A DNA stretch of 64,000 nt from the NCBI RefSeq assembly GCF_024655635.1, contig NZ_JANLGI010000010.1:62001-126000 (forward strand), read 5' to 3'. Below, piece after piece: positions 1 through 10,094 of this stretch. Within the stretch, counting starts at the first letter, position 1, and each line of letters begins with the position of its first letter. Made by a program: the position numbers and the translations under genes. The notes under the pieces were generated by a model, which did not search any database, had not been told where the DNA came from, and saw only the letters and a program-made list of their open reading frames with translations. The stretch is from Allobosea sp. 47.2.35 (GTDB lineage: Bacteria > Pseudomonadota > Alphaproteobacteria > Rhizobiales > Beijerinckiaceae).

Positions 1-816
1 GGCTGCGCCTATGTCCTTCATGTCGCGTCACCGCTCGCAGCCGCTGCGCCGAAGGACGAGGACGAGCTGATCCGCCCGGCGCGGGAGGGTACGCTGCGCG
101 TCCTGCGCGCTGCGCATCGGGCCGGGGTGAGGCGCGTCGTGCTGACCTCTTCCTTCGCTGCGATCGGCTATGGCCGGGTGGTGAAGCGCCCCTATGACGA
201 GCGTGACTGGACGAATGCGGACGCGCCGGATCTAGCTGCCTATCCGAAATCCAAGACGCTGGCCGAGCGCGCGGCCTGGGATTTCGTCGATAGCGAAGGG
301 CAGGGGCTGGAGCTTTCAGTCGTGAACCCGGTCGGCATCTTCGGCCCCTTGCTGGGGCCAGATCTCTCGGCTTCGATCCTGCTGGTCAAGACCATGCTGG
401 ACGGCAGGCTCTGGGCGGTGCCGCGCCTGATGTTCGGGGTTGTGGACGTGCGCGACGTCGCCGAGCTGCACCTGCGCGCCATGACCGATGTGGCGGCGGC
501 CGGCGAGCGCTTCCTCGCCACGGCCGGCGACTTCATGACGATGCAGGCGATTGCCCAGGCGCTGAAGGACGGCCTCGGCGCGAATGCGGAGCGGGTCTCG
601 ACCCGCGTGTTGCCGGATTGGCTGATGCGCTTTGCCGCGCGCTTCAGCGCAACTGCACGTCAGGCGGCGACGCCCGAACTCGGCCGCAGCAAGACGGCGA
701 CGAGCGCGAAGGCGCAGGCCATGCTCGGCTGGCAGCCGCGCCCGGCGGCGGAGGCTCTCGTCGCCACGGGCGAGAGCCTCATTCGGCTCGGACTGGTCAG
801 TCCTCGGCAGCCTTGA
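1..816 (+). CDS. NAD(P)-dependent epimerase/reductase, extended SDR (5' partial)
   Basis: The frame is open from base 1, so the start and the nucleotide-binding Gly motif lie outside the window; 271 residues are visible. They resemble dihydroflavonol-4-reductase/cinnamoyl-CoA-reductase-like extended SDR enzymes, which reduce carbonyl substrates with [16 protein letters not shown] segment supplies the conserved Ser region, and YPKSK (visible residues 81-85) is the catalytic YxxxK. An NPVGIFGP segment follows, typical of the substrate side of this family. The substrate cannot be told. The 3' end overlaps the convergent tctA gene by 20 bases. Confidence 0.85.
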   Translation, partial: GCAYVLHVASPLAAAAPKDEDELIRPAREGTLRVLRAAHRAGVRRVVLTSSFAAIGYGRVVKRPYDERDWTNADAPDLAAYPKSKTLAERAAWDFVDSEGQGLELSVVNPVGIFGPLLGPDLSASILLVKTMLDGRLWAVPRLMFGVVDVRDVAELHLRAMTDVAAAGERFLATAGDFMTMQAIAQALKDGLGANAERVSTRVLPDWLMRFAARFSATARQAATPELGRSKTATSAKAQAMLGWQPRPAAEALVATGESLIRLGLVSPRQP

Positions 817-2296
817 ATTTGTTCAGCCCCTTCATCGCGAAGGGCGCGACCAGCGCGATGAAGGCGATGCCGAGCAGCGTCGCCGAGATCGGATTCTCCA
901 GCAGGATCATCGGATCGCCGAGGCTGATCTGCAGCGCGCGGCGCAATTGCTGTTCCGCCATCGGCCCGAGGATCAGGCCGACCACCATCGGCGCGACCGG
1001 ATAATCGTAGCGGCGCATCAGATAGCCCATGAAGCCGAAGGCGAAGAGCATCCCGAGCTCCACCGGCGAACTGTTGACCGCGAGCGTGCCCATCGTCGCG
1101 AAGACAAGGATGCCGGCATAGAGCCAGGGCTGCGGGATCGCCAGCAGACGGACCCAGAGCCCGATCAGCGGCAGGTTCAGGATCACCAGCATGACGTTGG
1201 CGACGAAGAGCGAGGCGATCAGGCCCCAGACCAGGTCCGGCTTCTCGGCGAAGAGCAGCGGGCCGGGGTTGAGGCCGTATTGCTGGAAGCCGGCGAGCAT
1301 GATCGCCGCGGTTGCCGAGGTCGGCAGGCCGAGCGTCAGCAATGGCACCAGCGTGCCGGCGGCCGAGGCGTTGTTGGCGGCCTCTGGACCTGCGACGCCC
1401 TCGATCGCGCCCTTGCCGAACTCTTCCGGGTATTTGCAGAGCTTGCGCTCGGTCGAATAGCTCAGGAAGGTCGGCACTTCCGCGCCGCCGGCGGGCAGGG
1501 CGCCGATCGGGAAGCCGAAGGCGGTGCCGCGCAGCCAGGGCGCCCAGGAGCGCTTCCAGTCCTGCTTGTTCATCCACAGCGAGCCCTTGATCGGGATGAT
1601 CTCCTCGGGATCGCGGGTGCGCTTGGAAGCGACGTAGAAGGCCTCGCCCACCGCGAACAGGCCGACCGCCAGCGTCGTGACCTCGATGCCGTTGAGCAGT
1701 TCCGGCACGCCGAAGGTCAGGCGCGCCTGGCCGGTCAGCTTGTCGATGCCGACGAGGCCGAGCGCGATGCCGAGGAACAGGCTGGTGAGGCCGCGCAAGG
1801 GCGAGTCGCCGAAGGTCGCGGAGACCGTGACGAAGGCGACGATCATCAGCGCGAAATAGTCCCAGGGTCCGAATTTCACTGCGATCTGGACGAGCCAGGG
1901 CGCGAGGAAGGCGAGCCCGATCGTCGCGATCAGGCCGGCGACGAAGGAGCCGATCGCGGCGGTCGCGAGCGCTGGCCCGCCGCGGCCGGCCTTGGCCATC
2001 TTGGAGCCTTCGAGCGCTGTGGCGAGCGAGGCGCTTTCGCCGGGCGCATTGAGCAGGATCGCGGTGGTCGAGCCGCCATACATGCCGCCATAGTAGATGC
2101 CGGCGAACATGATCAGCGAGCCCGCCGGGTCGAGCTTGAATGTGACCGGCAGCAGGAGCGCGACGGTCAGTGCCGGGCCGATGCCGGGCAGAACGCCGAC
2201 GGCCGTGCCCAGGAACACGCCGATCAGGCAGAACATCAGCTTGGAGGGCTCGAGCGCGACGCCGAAGCCTTGGACGAGGGAGAGCAGGGTATCCAT
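797..2296 (-). CDS. tctA: Tripartite tricarboxylate transporter, large membrane subunit TctA
   Basis: The 499-residue polytopic inner-membrane protein is the full length of the TctA family. TctA carries the ion-coupled transport path for a carboxylate delivered by the periplasmic TctC protein. The N-terminal [17 protein letters not shown] segment is the family glycine/proline signature, and a second copy ([14 protein letters not shown]) sits in the other half, as expected for the internally duplicated fold. It is last in a tctC-tctB-tctA operon, 13 bases after tctB. The substrate (citrate, tartrate or another acid) cannot be deduced. Its end overlaps the convergent upstream reductase gene by 20 bases. 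Confidence 0.95.
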   Translation of the reverse strand: MDTLLSLVQGFGVALEPSKLMFCLIGVFLGTAVGVLPGIGPALTVALLLPVTFKLDPAGSLIMFAGIYYGGMYGGSTTAILLNAPGESASLATALEGSKMAKAGRGGPALATAAIGSFVAGLIATIGLAFLAPWLVQIAVKFGPWDYFALMIVAFVTVSATFGDSPLRGLTSLFLGIALGLVGIDKLTGQARLTFGVPELLNGIEVTTLAVGLFAVGEAFYVASKRTRDPEEIIPIKGSLWMNKQDWKRSWAPWLRGTAFGFPIGALPAGGAEVPTFLSYSTERKLCKYPEEFGKGAIEGVAGPEAANNASAAGTLVPLLTLGLPTSATAAIMLAGFQQYGLNPGPLLFAEKPDLVWGLIASLFVANVMLVILNLPLIGLWVRLLAIPQPWLYAGILVFATMGTLAVNSSPVELGMLFAFGFMGYLMRRYDYPVAPMVVGLILGPMAEQQLRRALQISLGDPMILLENPISATLLGIAFIALVAPFAMKGLNKFKAAED

Positions 2297-2309
2297 GGTC
2301 GTGCTCTCC

Positions 2310-2789
2310 TCAGAGGAACAGGCGCTCGAGCGGGCCCGACGGCAGGATCAGCGTCAGGAGCTTGGCGAAGACGAGATAGATCACGAGGCCGAGCACGAAG
2401 CCGATCACGGCATCGACAGCCAGGGCCCGGCGGCCCATGCCGCGGGCCGTGCAGGCGAAAACGGCCGCGATTGCGATGATGAAGCCGCCGCCGAGCCCAA
2501 TGCAGGCGATCAGGAAGATCAGGCCGCCGGCGATCCAGAGCAGGGCGGAGTTGTCGGCTTCGTCGGGCTGCGGCAGCCCTTCGCGGAACGCGACCAGGAA
2601 ATGCGAGAGGCCGAGGATCACGAGGCCCGCCGCCACGACATAAGGCATGGCCGTCGGGCCGACGCCGTAGGTTGAGGTGATGGTCTGCTGCGAGGCGTCA
2701 TAGCCGACGAGGAAGGCGACGATCAGCAGCAGGATGCCCACCACCAGGGCCGGCTTGTTGGCACCTTGCGTGCGTGTGTCGTTGGTCAT
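2310..2789 (-). CDS. tctB: Tripartite tricarboxylate transporter, small membrane subunit TctB
   Basis: The 159-residue protein has four hydrophobic segments, the size and topology of TctB, the small partner of TctA in the inner membrane. The first helix ([20 protein letters not shown]) is followed by the conserved short [13 protein letters not shown] loop seen in this family. It lies between tctC and tctA with tctA only 13 bases downstream, so the two membrane subunits are almost certainly co-translated. Sequence conservation in TctB is low, so the assignment rests on topology, the loop motif and position. Confidence 0.9.
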   Translation of the reverse strand: MTNDTRTQGANKPALVVGILLLIVAFLVGYDASQQTITSTYGVGPTAMPYVVAAGLVILGLSHFLVAFREGLPQPDEADNSALLWIAGGLIFLIACIGLGGGFIIAIAAVFACTARGMGRRALAVDAVIGFVLGLVIYLVFAKLLTLILPSGPLERLFL

Positions 2790-2839
2790 GGCGTTCCCGC
2801 AGTCTTGTCCGGCGCCTTTGGGGCGCTTCTGGCGGTCGG

Positions 2840-2863
2840 AAAAGGGGCCGGTTTCCCGACCCC
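2840..2863 (-). terminator. Intra-operon hairpin with T-run between tctC and tctB
   Basis: Read on the minus strand, GGGGTCGG pairs with CCGGCCCC (one T-G wobble) around a GAAA loop and is followed by TTTT. It sits in the 99-base gap after tctC. This is the usual place for a partial terminator or 3' stabiliser that lets the binding protein be made in excess over the membrane subunits. That role is inferred. Confidence 0.5.
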
Positions 2864-2888
2864 TGCAGATTGTAGCGTTCTGGCTGGC

Positions 2889-3854
2889 TTACTTCACCAG
2901 CCCGACTTCGGTCATCACCTTCGAGACGCGCTCGATCTCGGCCTTCAGGAAGGTGTCGAAGGCGGCGCCGGCCAGGAAGGAGTCGTCCCAGCCGCGGGCC
3001 TTGAGGATTTCCTGCCATTCCTTCGACTTGACCATCTTCTCGACCGTGTCGATCAGGGCCTTGGTCTGGTCGGCCGAGAGGCCGGGAGGGGCGACGACCG
3101 AGCGCCAGTTCAGCAGCTCGAGATCGATGCCCTGCTCCTTGAGCGTCGGGGCGTCCGGGGCGTTCGCGAGGCGCTTCGAGGAGGAGACGGCGAGCACGCG
3201 CAGCTTGCCGGCCTTGATCTGGCCCTCGAACTCGCCATAGCCGGAGACGCCGGCCGTGACGCGCCCGCCGAGCATGGCAGCCAGAGCCTCGCCGCCGCCC
3301 GAGAACGGGATGTAGTTGATCTTCTTGGCATCTGCGCCGACGGCCTGCGCGAAGAGCGCGGCGAGGATGTGGTCGGTGCCGCCGGCCGAGCCGCCGGCCC
3401 AGGTCACCTTGGCCGGGTCGGCCTTCAGGCGCTCGGCCAGGTCCTTGGCGGTCTTGAGCGGCGATTCCGTCGGGACGACGATGACTTCGGCCTCGGCGGT
3501 CAGGCGCGCGATCGGCGTGATCTGGGTCAGGTTGACCGGCGATTTGTTGAGCAGGATGGCGCCGACCATGACGAAGCCGTTGACCATCAGCTGGTCGCCG
3601 GCGCCCTTGGCGCCGATCAGCTGGGCGAGGCCGATGGTGCCGCCCGCGCCGGTCACGTTGTTGACCTGGACGCTCTTGACGATGCCGGCCGAAGTCAGCG
3701 CCTGCTGCATCGAGCGGGCCGTGCCGTCCCAGCCGCCGCCGGGCGCGGCGGGAGCCATGATCTTCAGCTCGCTGAGCTGGGCGAAGGCGGCGGTGGAGAG
3801 GGCAGCCAGCGCCACCGCTGTCAGGGCCGTGCGCTTCAGGATGGATGTCAGCAT
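2889..3854 (-). CDS. tctC: Tripartite tricarboxylate transporter substrate-binding protein TctC
   Basis: The protein is a 321-residue periplasmic binding protein of the TctC/Bug family. I chose the ATG at 3854 because a strong GGAGGAATTC ribosome site precedes it and a clean signal peptide follows (residues 1-26, ending AAFAQ). An in-frame start 30 bases upstream would only put polar residues ahead of the signal. The mature protein has the Bug-family [13 protein letters not shown] segment near its N-terminus, which lines the carboxylate pocket, and GAGGTIG further on. It is first in the tctCBA operon and delivers substrate to TctAB. Confidence 0.93.
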   Translation of the reverse strand: MLTSILKRTALTAVALAALSTAAFAQLSELKIMAPAAPGGGWDGTARSMQQALTSAGIVKSVQVNNVTGAGGTIGLAQLIGAKGAGDQLMVNGFVMVGAILLNKSPVNLTQITPIARLTAEAEVIVVPTESPLKTAKDLAERLKADPAKVTWAGGSAGGTDHILAALFAQAVGADAKKINYIPFSGGGEALAAMLGGRVTAGVSGYGEFEGQIKAGKLRVLAVSSSKRLANAPDAPTLKEQGIDLELLNWRSVVAPPGLSADQTKALIDTVEKMVKSKEWQEILKARGWDDSFLAGAAFDTFLKAEIERVSKVMTEVGLVK

Positions 3855-4078
3855 GAATTCCTCCGCTTGCGGGCTTTGGCCCACGGGTTTCTTGGGCGGT
3901 TCGCCTGTGGCACCTTGCCGCGCCGGTCGTCAATTGCGCCTGATTGCATAATCGGAAGTCAAGAATTTTCGACGACAGGCCGCTTTCGCCGCATCTTCTA
4001 TATCTTTGGTTCTACGACTCGCTCGAATGTTCCAGTCCGCCACTGGCCGCGTCCGGCGTGATCGCGTAAGCGCAGGAC

Positions 4079-5335
4079 ATGAGCGACCCGACCACCTCAG
4101 GCACCCTGTCTTTTGAGCCGATTCTGCCTCGGCGTCTCGCTCGACTTGGCATGGGCCTGTTGATCGCATTGCCTCTGGGCATGTGGGTTGCCAATCGCTC
4201 GGCGCCGCTTTTCCTCGGATTGGCTGCCCTGTGCTTCCTCACTTCGGCGGTTGCGGTCGAGGGCTGGGCGCCGCTTCTGCAGCGCCTGCGGAAAGGCATC
4301 GCTACTCCCATCGGGCTGGCGCTCGGTGGTTTCCTGCTCTGGTCGCTGATCTCCATAGCCTGGAGCCATCGCATCGGAGCGAGCATGTCGATGTGGGGCG
4401 AACTGGCCCTGCCGACGGCCAGCGGCTTCGCCATTGCCGCGAGCGGTCGCTTCCAGCCGGGGCGATCGGAAAGTCGGGCGCTGGCGCTCGCGATAGCGCT
4501 TGCGGCCGTGTTCATGATGGCCGAACTGGCCACAGGCCTCTCCCTGCGCATCGCGCTCGATATCGGCAAGCAGGTCACCTACATCTTCAACCGCCCGGTG
4601 CTGGTCTGCCTCGTGCTGCTGCCGGCGGCGGTTGCGGGCCTGTCGCTACGGCGAAAGGGCGGCGCGCTGGACTGGTTGCTGGCGGCGGTCTGCGTCGTCG
4701 CCGTGGCGATAATCTCCTTCGATTCCGAGAGCGGCGCGGCCGGGCTCGGCTTTCTCATTCTTGCGCTGACCTGGCTTGCGGCCCGGCTGCTGCCGCGCCT
4801 GATGCTCGTGCTGGTCGCGCTCGGCTTCGTCGCGACGATGATGCTCGCACCGGTGATCGGGCGCCTCGGCGACGAGGCGCTGCCGCAATCGCTGCACGAG
4901 CGCCTCGCCAATTCGCACTCGCGCGACCGGATCGATATCTGGCTGAGCTTCGGCGAGGCGATCCGCGCGCGGCCCCTGCTGGGCTCCGGCTTCGGGACTT
5001 CGCCCACGCTGGATCGGCATCCTGTGGCGCTTGAAGTTTCGCCGCCGCGCCGCCAATTGCTCGCGGTCGGTCACCCGCACAGCGCGCCCGTCCAGGCCTG
5101 GGTCGAGACGGGCGTCGTCGGTGCGGCGCTGCTGACGCTGGCCGGTCTCATGCTCCTGTGGCGCCTGAGGCATCTGGCGGCGCGCGATCTCGCGCCACGT
5201 CTGGCGCTGGCTGCCAGTGCCTTCGGTGTCGCCACGGTGGCGCATGGGGCCTGGCAGGGATGGTGGATCGCCGCGCTGGCGCTGGCGTCCATCTGGTTGT
5301 TCTGCGGCTTGTCGTCCGCCGACAAGGACGGTTGA
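4079..5335 (+). CDS. O-antigen ligase-like polytopic membrane protein (Wzy_C family)
   Basis: The 418-residue inner-membrane protein has about ten to eleven hydrophobic helices and one large soluble loop between roughly residues 270 and 335. That loop holds RDRIDIW and, at its end, GHPHSAPVQAWVETGVVG. This matches the periplasmic loop plus conserved His of the O-antigen ligase/polymerase superfamily, which joins polysaccharide chains to lipid A core or polymerises them. No polysaccharide genes are adjacent, so the true acceptor is unknown. The ATG at 4079 has GCAGGAC just before it. Glutathione reductase starts 9 bases downstream, so the two may be co-transcribed. Confidence 0.8.
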   Translation: MSDPTTSGTLSFEPILPRRLARLGMGLLIALPLGMWVANRSAPLFLGLAALCFLTSAVAVEGWAPLLQRLRKGIATPIGLALGGFLLWSLISIAWSHRIGASMSMWGELALPTASGFAIAASGRFQPGRSESRALALAIALAAVFMMAELATGLSLRIALDIGKQVTYIFNRPVLVCLVLLPAAVAGLSLRRKGGALDWLLAAVCVVAVAIISFDSESGAAGLGFLILALTWLAARLLPRLMLVLVALGFVATMMLAPVIGRLGDEALPQSLHERLANSHSRDRIDIWLSFGEAIRARPLLGSGFGTSPTLDRHPVALEVSPPRRQLLAVGHPHSAPVQAWVETGVVGAALLTLAGLMLLWRLRHLAARDLAPRLALAASAFGVATVAHGAWQGWWIAALALASIWLFCGLSSADKDG

Positions 5336-5344
5336 GAGGGTATC

Positions 5345-6715
5345 ATGGCTGAGTTCGACGTCGATCTCTTCGTCATCGGTGCAGGCTCTGGCGGGACGCG
5401 CGCCGCGCGCATCGCCGCCGGCCACGGCGCCCGCGTCATGATCGCCGAGGAGGACCGCATCGGCGGCACCTGCGTGATCCGCGGCTGCGTGCCGAAGAAG
5501 CTCTTCGTCTATGCCAGCCGCTTCGCCGAGGATTTCGAGGACGCCGCCGGCTTCGGCTGGACCTTGCCGCAGGCGCCGGTCTTCGACTGGGCGACCCTGC
5601 GGGATGCGGTGGCCAACGAGGTCACCCGCCTCTCCGGCCTCTATCGCAAGGGGCTCGAGGGCGCCAAGGTCCAGATTCGCGAGGAGCGCGCCGTTGTCGA
5701 AGGCCCGCATCAGGTCCGGCTGGTGAAGAGCGGGGAGGTGGCCCGCGCCCGCCATATCCTGGTCGCGACCGGCGGCTGGCCTTCCTTCGATCCGCCGATC
5801 CCAGGTGGCGAACTCGGCATTTCCTCGAACGAGGTCTTCAACCTGCCGGCGCTGCCGAAGCGCCTTCTGGTCGTCGGCGGCGGCTATATCGCGCTTGAAT
5901 TCGCCAGCCTCTTCGCGCGGCTCGGCGTCGCGGTGACCGTGCTGCACCGGGGCGACAACATCCTGCGCGGCTTCGACGAGGATATCCGCACCCGCCTACG
6001 CGACGCGCTGCTCCATGCCGGCATCACCTTGCGGCTCGGCTGCACGATCGACCGGATCGAGGAGCTGGCCGATGGCACCCGCCGCGCCCATTGCGCCAAG
6101 GGCGAGCCGATCGATGCCGACGTCATCCTCGTCGCCACCGGCCGCCGGCCCAATACGAAGGGGCTCGGCCTGGACAAGGCCGGCGTCGCGATGGGCCCGC
6201 TCGGCGAGATCAAGGTCGACGCGGCATCAGCGAGCAGCGTGCCCTCGATCCATGCCGTCGGCGACGTCACCAACCGGGTCAACCTGACGCCGGTCGCGAT
6301 CCGCGAGGGCCATGCCTTCGCCGACACGACCTTCGGCAGCCGCAACTGGACGGTCGATCACGCCACCATCGCCTCGGCCGTCTTCACGACGCCGGAGGTC
6401 GGCACCGTCGGCCTGTCGGAAGCGCAGGCGGTTGCTGCCGGCCATGAGGTCAAAGTCTTCGAATCCGGCTTCCGCCCGATGAAGGCGACGATCTCCGGCC
6501 GTCAGGAGCGCATCTACATGAAGCTCGTGGTCGATGCTCAGACCGATAAGGTGCTCGGCGTCCACATCCTCGGGCACGATGCCGGCGAGATCGTCCAGGC
6601 GGTCGGGATTGCCGTGACGATGGGCGCGACCAAGGCCGATTTCGACCGCACCGTCGCGCTGCATCCGAGCGCGGCGGAGGAGCTGGTGACGATGCGAACG
6701 CCGCGCGCGAGCTGA
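5345..6715 (+). CDS. gor: Glutathione-disulfide reductase
   Basis: The 456-residue cytosolic flavoenzyme reduces glutathione disulfide with NADPH. The N-terminal FAD site GAGSGGTRAARIAA is followed by the redox-active disulfide GGTCVIRGCVPKK. VVGGGYIALEFASLF is the NAD(P)-binding Rossmann motif, and the C-terminal HPSAAEELVTMR carries the catalytic His-Glu pair expected of the dimerisation domain. Length and order are those of alphaproteobacterial Gor. A GAGAGGG ribosome site precedes ATG 5345, only 9 bases after the ligase-like gene. Confidence 0.95.
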   Translation: MAEFDVDLFVIGAGSGGTRAARIAAGHGARVMIAEEDRIGGTCVIRGCVPKKLFVYASRFAEDFEDAAGFGWTLPQAPVFDWATLRDAVANEVTRLSGLYRKGLEGAKVQIREERAVVEGPHQVRLVKSGEVARARHILVATGGWPSFDPPIPGGELGISSNEVFNLPALPKRLLVVGGGYIALEFASLFARLGVAVTVLHRGDNILRGFDEDIRTRLRDALLHAGITLRLGCTIDRIEELADGTRRAHCAKGEPIDADVILVATGRRPNTKGLGLDKAGVAMGPLGEIKVDAASASSVPSIHAVGDVTNRVNLTPVAIREGHAFADTTFGSRNWTVDHATIASAVFTTPEVGTVGLSEAQAVAAGHEVKVFESGFRPMKATISGRQERIYMKLVVDAQTDKVLGVHILGHDAGEIVQAVGIAVTMGATKADFDRTVALHPSAAEELVTMRTPRAS

Positions 6716-6968
6716 CGCTGCGTGCGTTGAATCAGCCTGTGAAGCGCTTGAATCAGGATGGCAGGTCGTTGCCGCGATAGCGCAACGATGGCCGCTATCC
6801 CGTTGCCGGAAATCGGCTTTTCGATAGCTTGCGGCGGCGGGTAGGGCGACCCGCTGCGAGGGCTTCCCTCGGACGGTGGCCATTCCCCCCTCATAGGTGT
6901 ATAGCCGCCCCTTCGCGCTACCAAGAGGTTAACGATGCGCGATCTCACAGTCAGGAGCACGTAGTCCC

Positions 6969-8354
6969 ATGTCCGAGCGGTGGACGCCAGAGAGCTGGAG
7001 GGCCAAGCCCGTCCAGCAGATTCCGGAATATCCGGACCAGGCAGCCTTGAAGGCGGTCGAGCAGCAGCTCGCCGGCTTTCCGCCGCTCGTTTTTGCAGGC
7101 GAGGCGCGCAAGCTCAAACGGGCGTTGAGCAAGGTCGCCGCCGGTGAGGCCTTCCTGCTGCAGGGGGGCGATTGCGCCGAGAGCTTCGCCGAGCATTCGG
7201 CCGACAATATCCGCGACTTCTTCCGTCTGTTCCTGCAGATGGCGGTCGTCCTGACCTTCGCCGGCGGCTCGCCGGTGGTGAAGGTCGGCCGCATCGCCGG
7301 CCAGTTCGCCAAGCCGCGCTCGGCCCCGACCGAGACGATCGGCGGCGTCGAGCTGCCGAGCTATAAGGGCGACATCGTCAACGACAATGAGTTCACGGCC
7401 GAGGCGCGCATCCCCGATCCGCGCCGCCAGCTCGAAGGCTATCGCCAGTCGGCGGCGACGCTGAACCTGATCCGCGCCTTCGCGACCGGCGGCTACGCCA
7501 ATCTCGACAACGCGCATCGCTGGATGCTCGGCTTCGTCAAGGACTCACCGCAGTCGCATCGCTACCAGGAGGTGGCCGAGCGCATCACCGAGGCGCTGGA
7601 ATTCATGCGCGCCATCGGCATCGACCCGGAGACCCATCCGGAGATGCGCACGACCGATTTCTACACCAGCCACGAGGCGCTGCTGCTCGGCTACGAGCAG
7701 GCGATGACGCGCACGGATTCGACGACCGGCGAGTGGTACGACACCTCAGGCCACATGCTCTGGATCGGCGATCGCACGCGCCAGATCGACCATGCCCATG
7801 TCGAGTTCTTCCGCGGCATCAAGAACCCGATCGGCCTGAAATGCGGTCCCTCGACCACGATCGACGGCCTGCTCAAGGTGATCGACGTGCTCGATCCGCA
7901 GAACCAGGCGGGCCGCCTGACGCTGATCGCGCGTTTCGGTGCCGACAAGGTCTTCGACCATCTGCCGGCGCTGGTGCGGGCGACGAAGCGCGAAGGCCGC
8001 AATGTCGTCTGGTCCTGCGACCCGATGCACGGCAACACGGTCAAGGCCGCCAGCGGCTACAAGACCCGACCCTTCGACCTGATCCTGGGCGAGGTGAAGA
8101 ACTTCTTCGCCGTCCATCAGGCCGAGGGCACGCATGCCGGCGGCCTGCATCTGGAGATGACCGGCAAGAACGTCACCGAATGCACCGGTGGCGCGCGCGG
8201 CATGACCGATGCGGACCTCAACGACCGTTACCACACCTTCTGCGATCCGCGCCTCAACGCGGAGCAGGCGCTGGAGCTGGCCTTCATCGTCGCCGAGCTG
8301 GTCAAGCGCCAGCGCGCCGGCCGGGTGCGGCCCGAGGTCGAGGCGGCCGAGTAA
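6969..8354 (+). CDS. aroG: 3-deoxy-7-phosphoheptulonate synthase, class II (plant/AroG type)
   Basis: This enzyme makes DAHP from phosphoenolpyruvate and erythrose 4-phosphate, the first step of the shikimate pathway. The 461-residue length and the motifs [32 protein letters not shown] and CDPMHGNT are those of the class II family found in plants, Mycobacterium and alphaproteobacteria, not the short class I enzymes. Metal-binding Cys, His, Glu and Asp positions appear intact. A CAGGAGCACG ribosome site stands before ATG 6969. The 253-base upstream gap shows no clear leader peptide or tryptophan attenuator. A strong bidirectional terminator closes the gene. Confidence 0.95.
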   Translation: MSERWTPESWRAKPVQQIPEYPDQAALKAVEQQLAGFPPLVFAGEARKLKRALSKVAAGEAFLLQGGDCAESFAEHSADNIRDFFRLFLQMAVVLTFAGGSPVVKVGRIAGQFAKPRSAPTETIGGVELPSYKGDIVNDNEFTAEARIPDPRRQLEGYRQSAATLNLIRAFATGGYANLDNAHRWMLGFVKDSPQSHRYQEVAERITEALEFMRAIGIDPETHPEMRTTDFYTSHEALLLGYEQAMTRTDSTTGEWYDTSGHMLWIGDRTRQIDHAHVEFFRGIKNPIGLKCGPSTTIDGLLKVIDVLDPQNQAGRLTLIARFGADKVFDHLPALVRATKREGRNVVWSCDPMHGNTVKAASGYKTRPFDLILGEVKNFFAVHQAEGTHAGGLHLEMTGKNVTECTGGARGMTDADLNDRYHTFCDPRLNAEQALELAFIVAELVKRQRAGRVRPEVEAAE

Positions 8355-8373
8355 ATCGGCGTCGCCCCTGAGC

Positions 8374-8418
8374 AAAATGAAAAGGGCCGGTGCAATCCGC
8401 ACCGGCCCTTTTCATTTT
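8374..8418. terminator. Bidirectional Rho-independent terminator
   Basis: A perfect 20-bp stem (8374-8393 with 8399-8418) encloses the five-base loop AATCC. Its GC-rich core GGGCCGGTGC is flanked by AAAATGAAAA on one side and TTTTCATTTT on the other, so a T-rich tail is made in either direction. It serves both the class II DAHP synthase gene and the convergent porin gene. Confidence 0.92.
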
Positions 8419-8433
8419 TGCTGTCGCTGTCTG

Positions 8434-9267
8434 TCAGAACTTCAGGGCGGCGCCGACGCGGGCCTGATTGAGGCTCGTGGTGACGCCCTCGACATCGTTG
8501 AAGCGGGTATAGAGATATTCGGCGCGGACGATCAGGTTGTCGGTCAGCGCCGCTTCGATACCGCCGCCGATCACGCCGCCATAGCCCCAGACATCCTTTT
8601 TCGGGCCGCCGACCGTGCGCGGCCAGCCGACATAGCTGCCCAGCGCCACGCCGTTGACGTCGGTCGGACCCCAGTCGGTGTAGATCGAGACATTGGTGTC
8701 GAAGCGCCCCGCCGCGGCACCGAGCGTGAAATAAGGCATCAGGCGGCCATAGGCATAGCCGAAGCGCGCCCGCAGCGAGATATAGTCGTTGATGCGGGCG
8801 TTCTGGGTCGAACCGACGGTGAGGAATTCGTTGCCGATGCGCCGTGACTCGATGCGGGAGGACATCGCTTCCTGGTCGATGCGCGAATAGTCGGCCTCCA
8901 GGCCCACGACCACCTCGCCGAAGGCCCAGTTATAGCCGGCATAGCCGCCGAAGATGCTGCCGCTGTCACGGCGCGGCATGGTGATCGTCATATCGCGGAC
9001 ATTGGCGGTGGCCGCGATCGTCGTGTTCAGCAGCGCATAGTTGACGAGGTGATCGACGCTGCGGTCCCGCTCGAAGCGGGACTGCGCCTGCCCGGCGAAG
9101 CCGCCGACATAGAAGCCGTCCCACGAAAACCTGTCGGGCGCCGGCGGTGCGTCCTCGACCTGCGAACCGCGCAGCACGGGATAGTCGGCCGCAAGTGTCG
9201 GCGCGGCAAAAAGGCTGGTGGCAAGGGCCGTCGACCCAAGCATGAGCGCGATGGAACGGATGCGCAT
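8434..9267 (-). CDS. Outer-membrane beta-barrel protein (Omp25/RopB-like porin family)
   Basis: The 277-residue protein starts at ATG 9267, which has a GGAGATCAGG ribosome site; an upstream in-frame ATG would give a 49-residue polar extension ahead of the signal peptide. The signal (MRIRSIALML to APTLAA) is followed by a linker and FSWDGFYVGGFAG. That W-x-G-x-Y-x-G segment opens the OmpA-like eight-stranded barrel of Hyphomicrobiales Omp25/Omp31 proteins. The C-terminus (RAEYLYTRFNDVEG and an end in LKF) has the alternating, aromatic-terminated pattern of a last barrel strand. It is probably structural or a narrow pore; substrate unknown. Confidence 0.88.
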   Translation of the reverse strand: MRIRSIALMLGSTALATSLFAAPTLAADYPVLRGSQVEDAPPAPDRFSWDGFYVGGFAGQAQSRFERDRSVDHLVNYALLNTTIAATANVRDMTITMPRRDSGSIFGGYAGYNWAFGEVVVGLEADYSRIDQEAMSSRIESRRIGNEFLTVGSTQNARINDYISLRARFGYAYGRLMPYFTLGAAAGRFDTNVSIYTDWGPTDVNGVALGSYVGWPRTVGGPKKDVWGYGGVIGGGIEAALTDNLIVRAEYLYTRFNDVEGVTTSLNQARVGAALKF

Positions 9268-9498
9268 CCTGATCTCCCCGAGCGACGGTCCGGTTCCACC
9301 CGTTTCACCCCGCTCTGGGGACAATTCATGCCTTGGTAACCCTAATGTCGGGTTAACGGCGCCATTGCCGTCGCAGCTTATGTTATCGGTGCCTGGGCGC
9401 CTTGATGGAGACAACGCCGGAGGGTCCTTGCCGGCTCGGCTGTTTCATATCTGCGAGAGCGGTCCAGTTTTTGCCGCGCGCTGACGGAGGCAACAAGC

Positions 9499-10005
9499 AT
9501 GTGTGCAACCCTTGGTCGGGTGTGGCTCTGGCTCCTGGTCGCGGCGGGGACGCTTGGGCTTGCGGCCTGCGGCTCTCTTCCGCCCCCGGTCGGCAGCACG
9601 GCGATCGCCTGGGTCAAGGGGCCCGCCGAGTTATCGAACCCGGCGCAAGCGCTCACCGCGGCGCGGGCGCGCTACCCGAACCGCAGCCTGACGGCCAGGG
9701 ATCTCGTTCGCGTCAGCTGCGCGATGGACGACATCTCCTGGCATGAAGGCAATGCGGTCGTTCCTCCCGGCAAGCATCTCGGGAAAGGGAGCATCGTGCG
9801 CATCCGCGTCGGCACGCCCTTGGTCGGAATCACGGACGGGCATTTCGACGAGATCATCGAGGTCGTGGCCTCGCCGGGCGAGGTGCCGCGTGAATTGCCG
9901 AGAGCGAGGAACGGGAAGCTGATCGACTACCAGGCGGCGACGGCGAGCAACTATGTCGGTGGGCAGGGAGCCACGCTGGCCCTGTCTTGCGCGGCCAGGC
10001 TGTAG
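9499..10005 (+). CDS. Putative outer-membrane lipoprotein of unknown function
   Basis: The 168-residue protein has a short hydrophobic signal ending in the lipobox LAAC (Cys24), so it should be lipid-anchored after cleavage by signal peptidase II. The mature part contains two further cysteines (near residues 74 and 165) that could form a disulfide, and no domain I recognise. The gene stands alone between a divergent porin gene and gltX, with GACGGAGGCAACAAGC as a possible ribosome site before ATG 9499. Function is unknown. Confidence 0.7.
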   Translation: MCATLGRVWLWLLVAAGTLGLAACGSLPPPVGSTAIAWVKGPAELSNPAQALTAARARYPNRSLTARDLVRVSCAMDDISWHEGNAVVPPGKHLGKGSIVRIRVGTPLVGITDGHFDEIIEVVASPGEVPRELPRARNGKLIDYQAATASNYVGGQGATLALSCAARL

Positions 10006-10094
10006 GAGCTGCGTCAGGGCGGCGGAAGACCGAGGAGGCTCCAGGCGCAACGGCATGATTGTCGCCTGCCGGCAAACGCGCCATAAGCCGGGCC

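Noticed and set aside
632..2479. Long open frame of 615 codons on the plus strand
   Set aside because: It is the antisense shadow of tctA and tctB. The translation is Arg/Glu/Gln-rich low complexity with no family resemblance.
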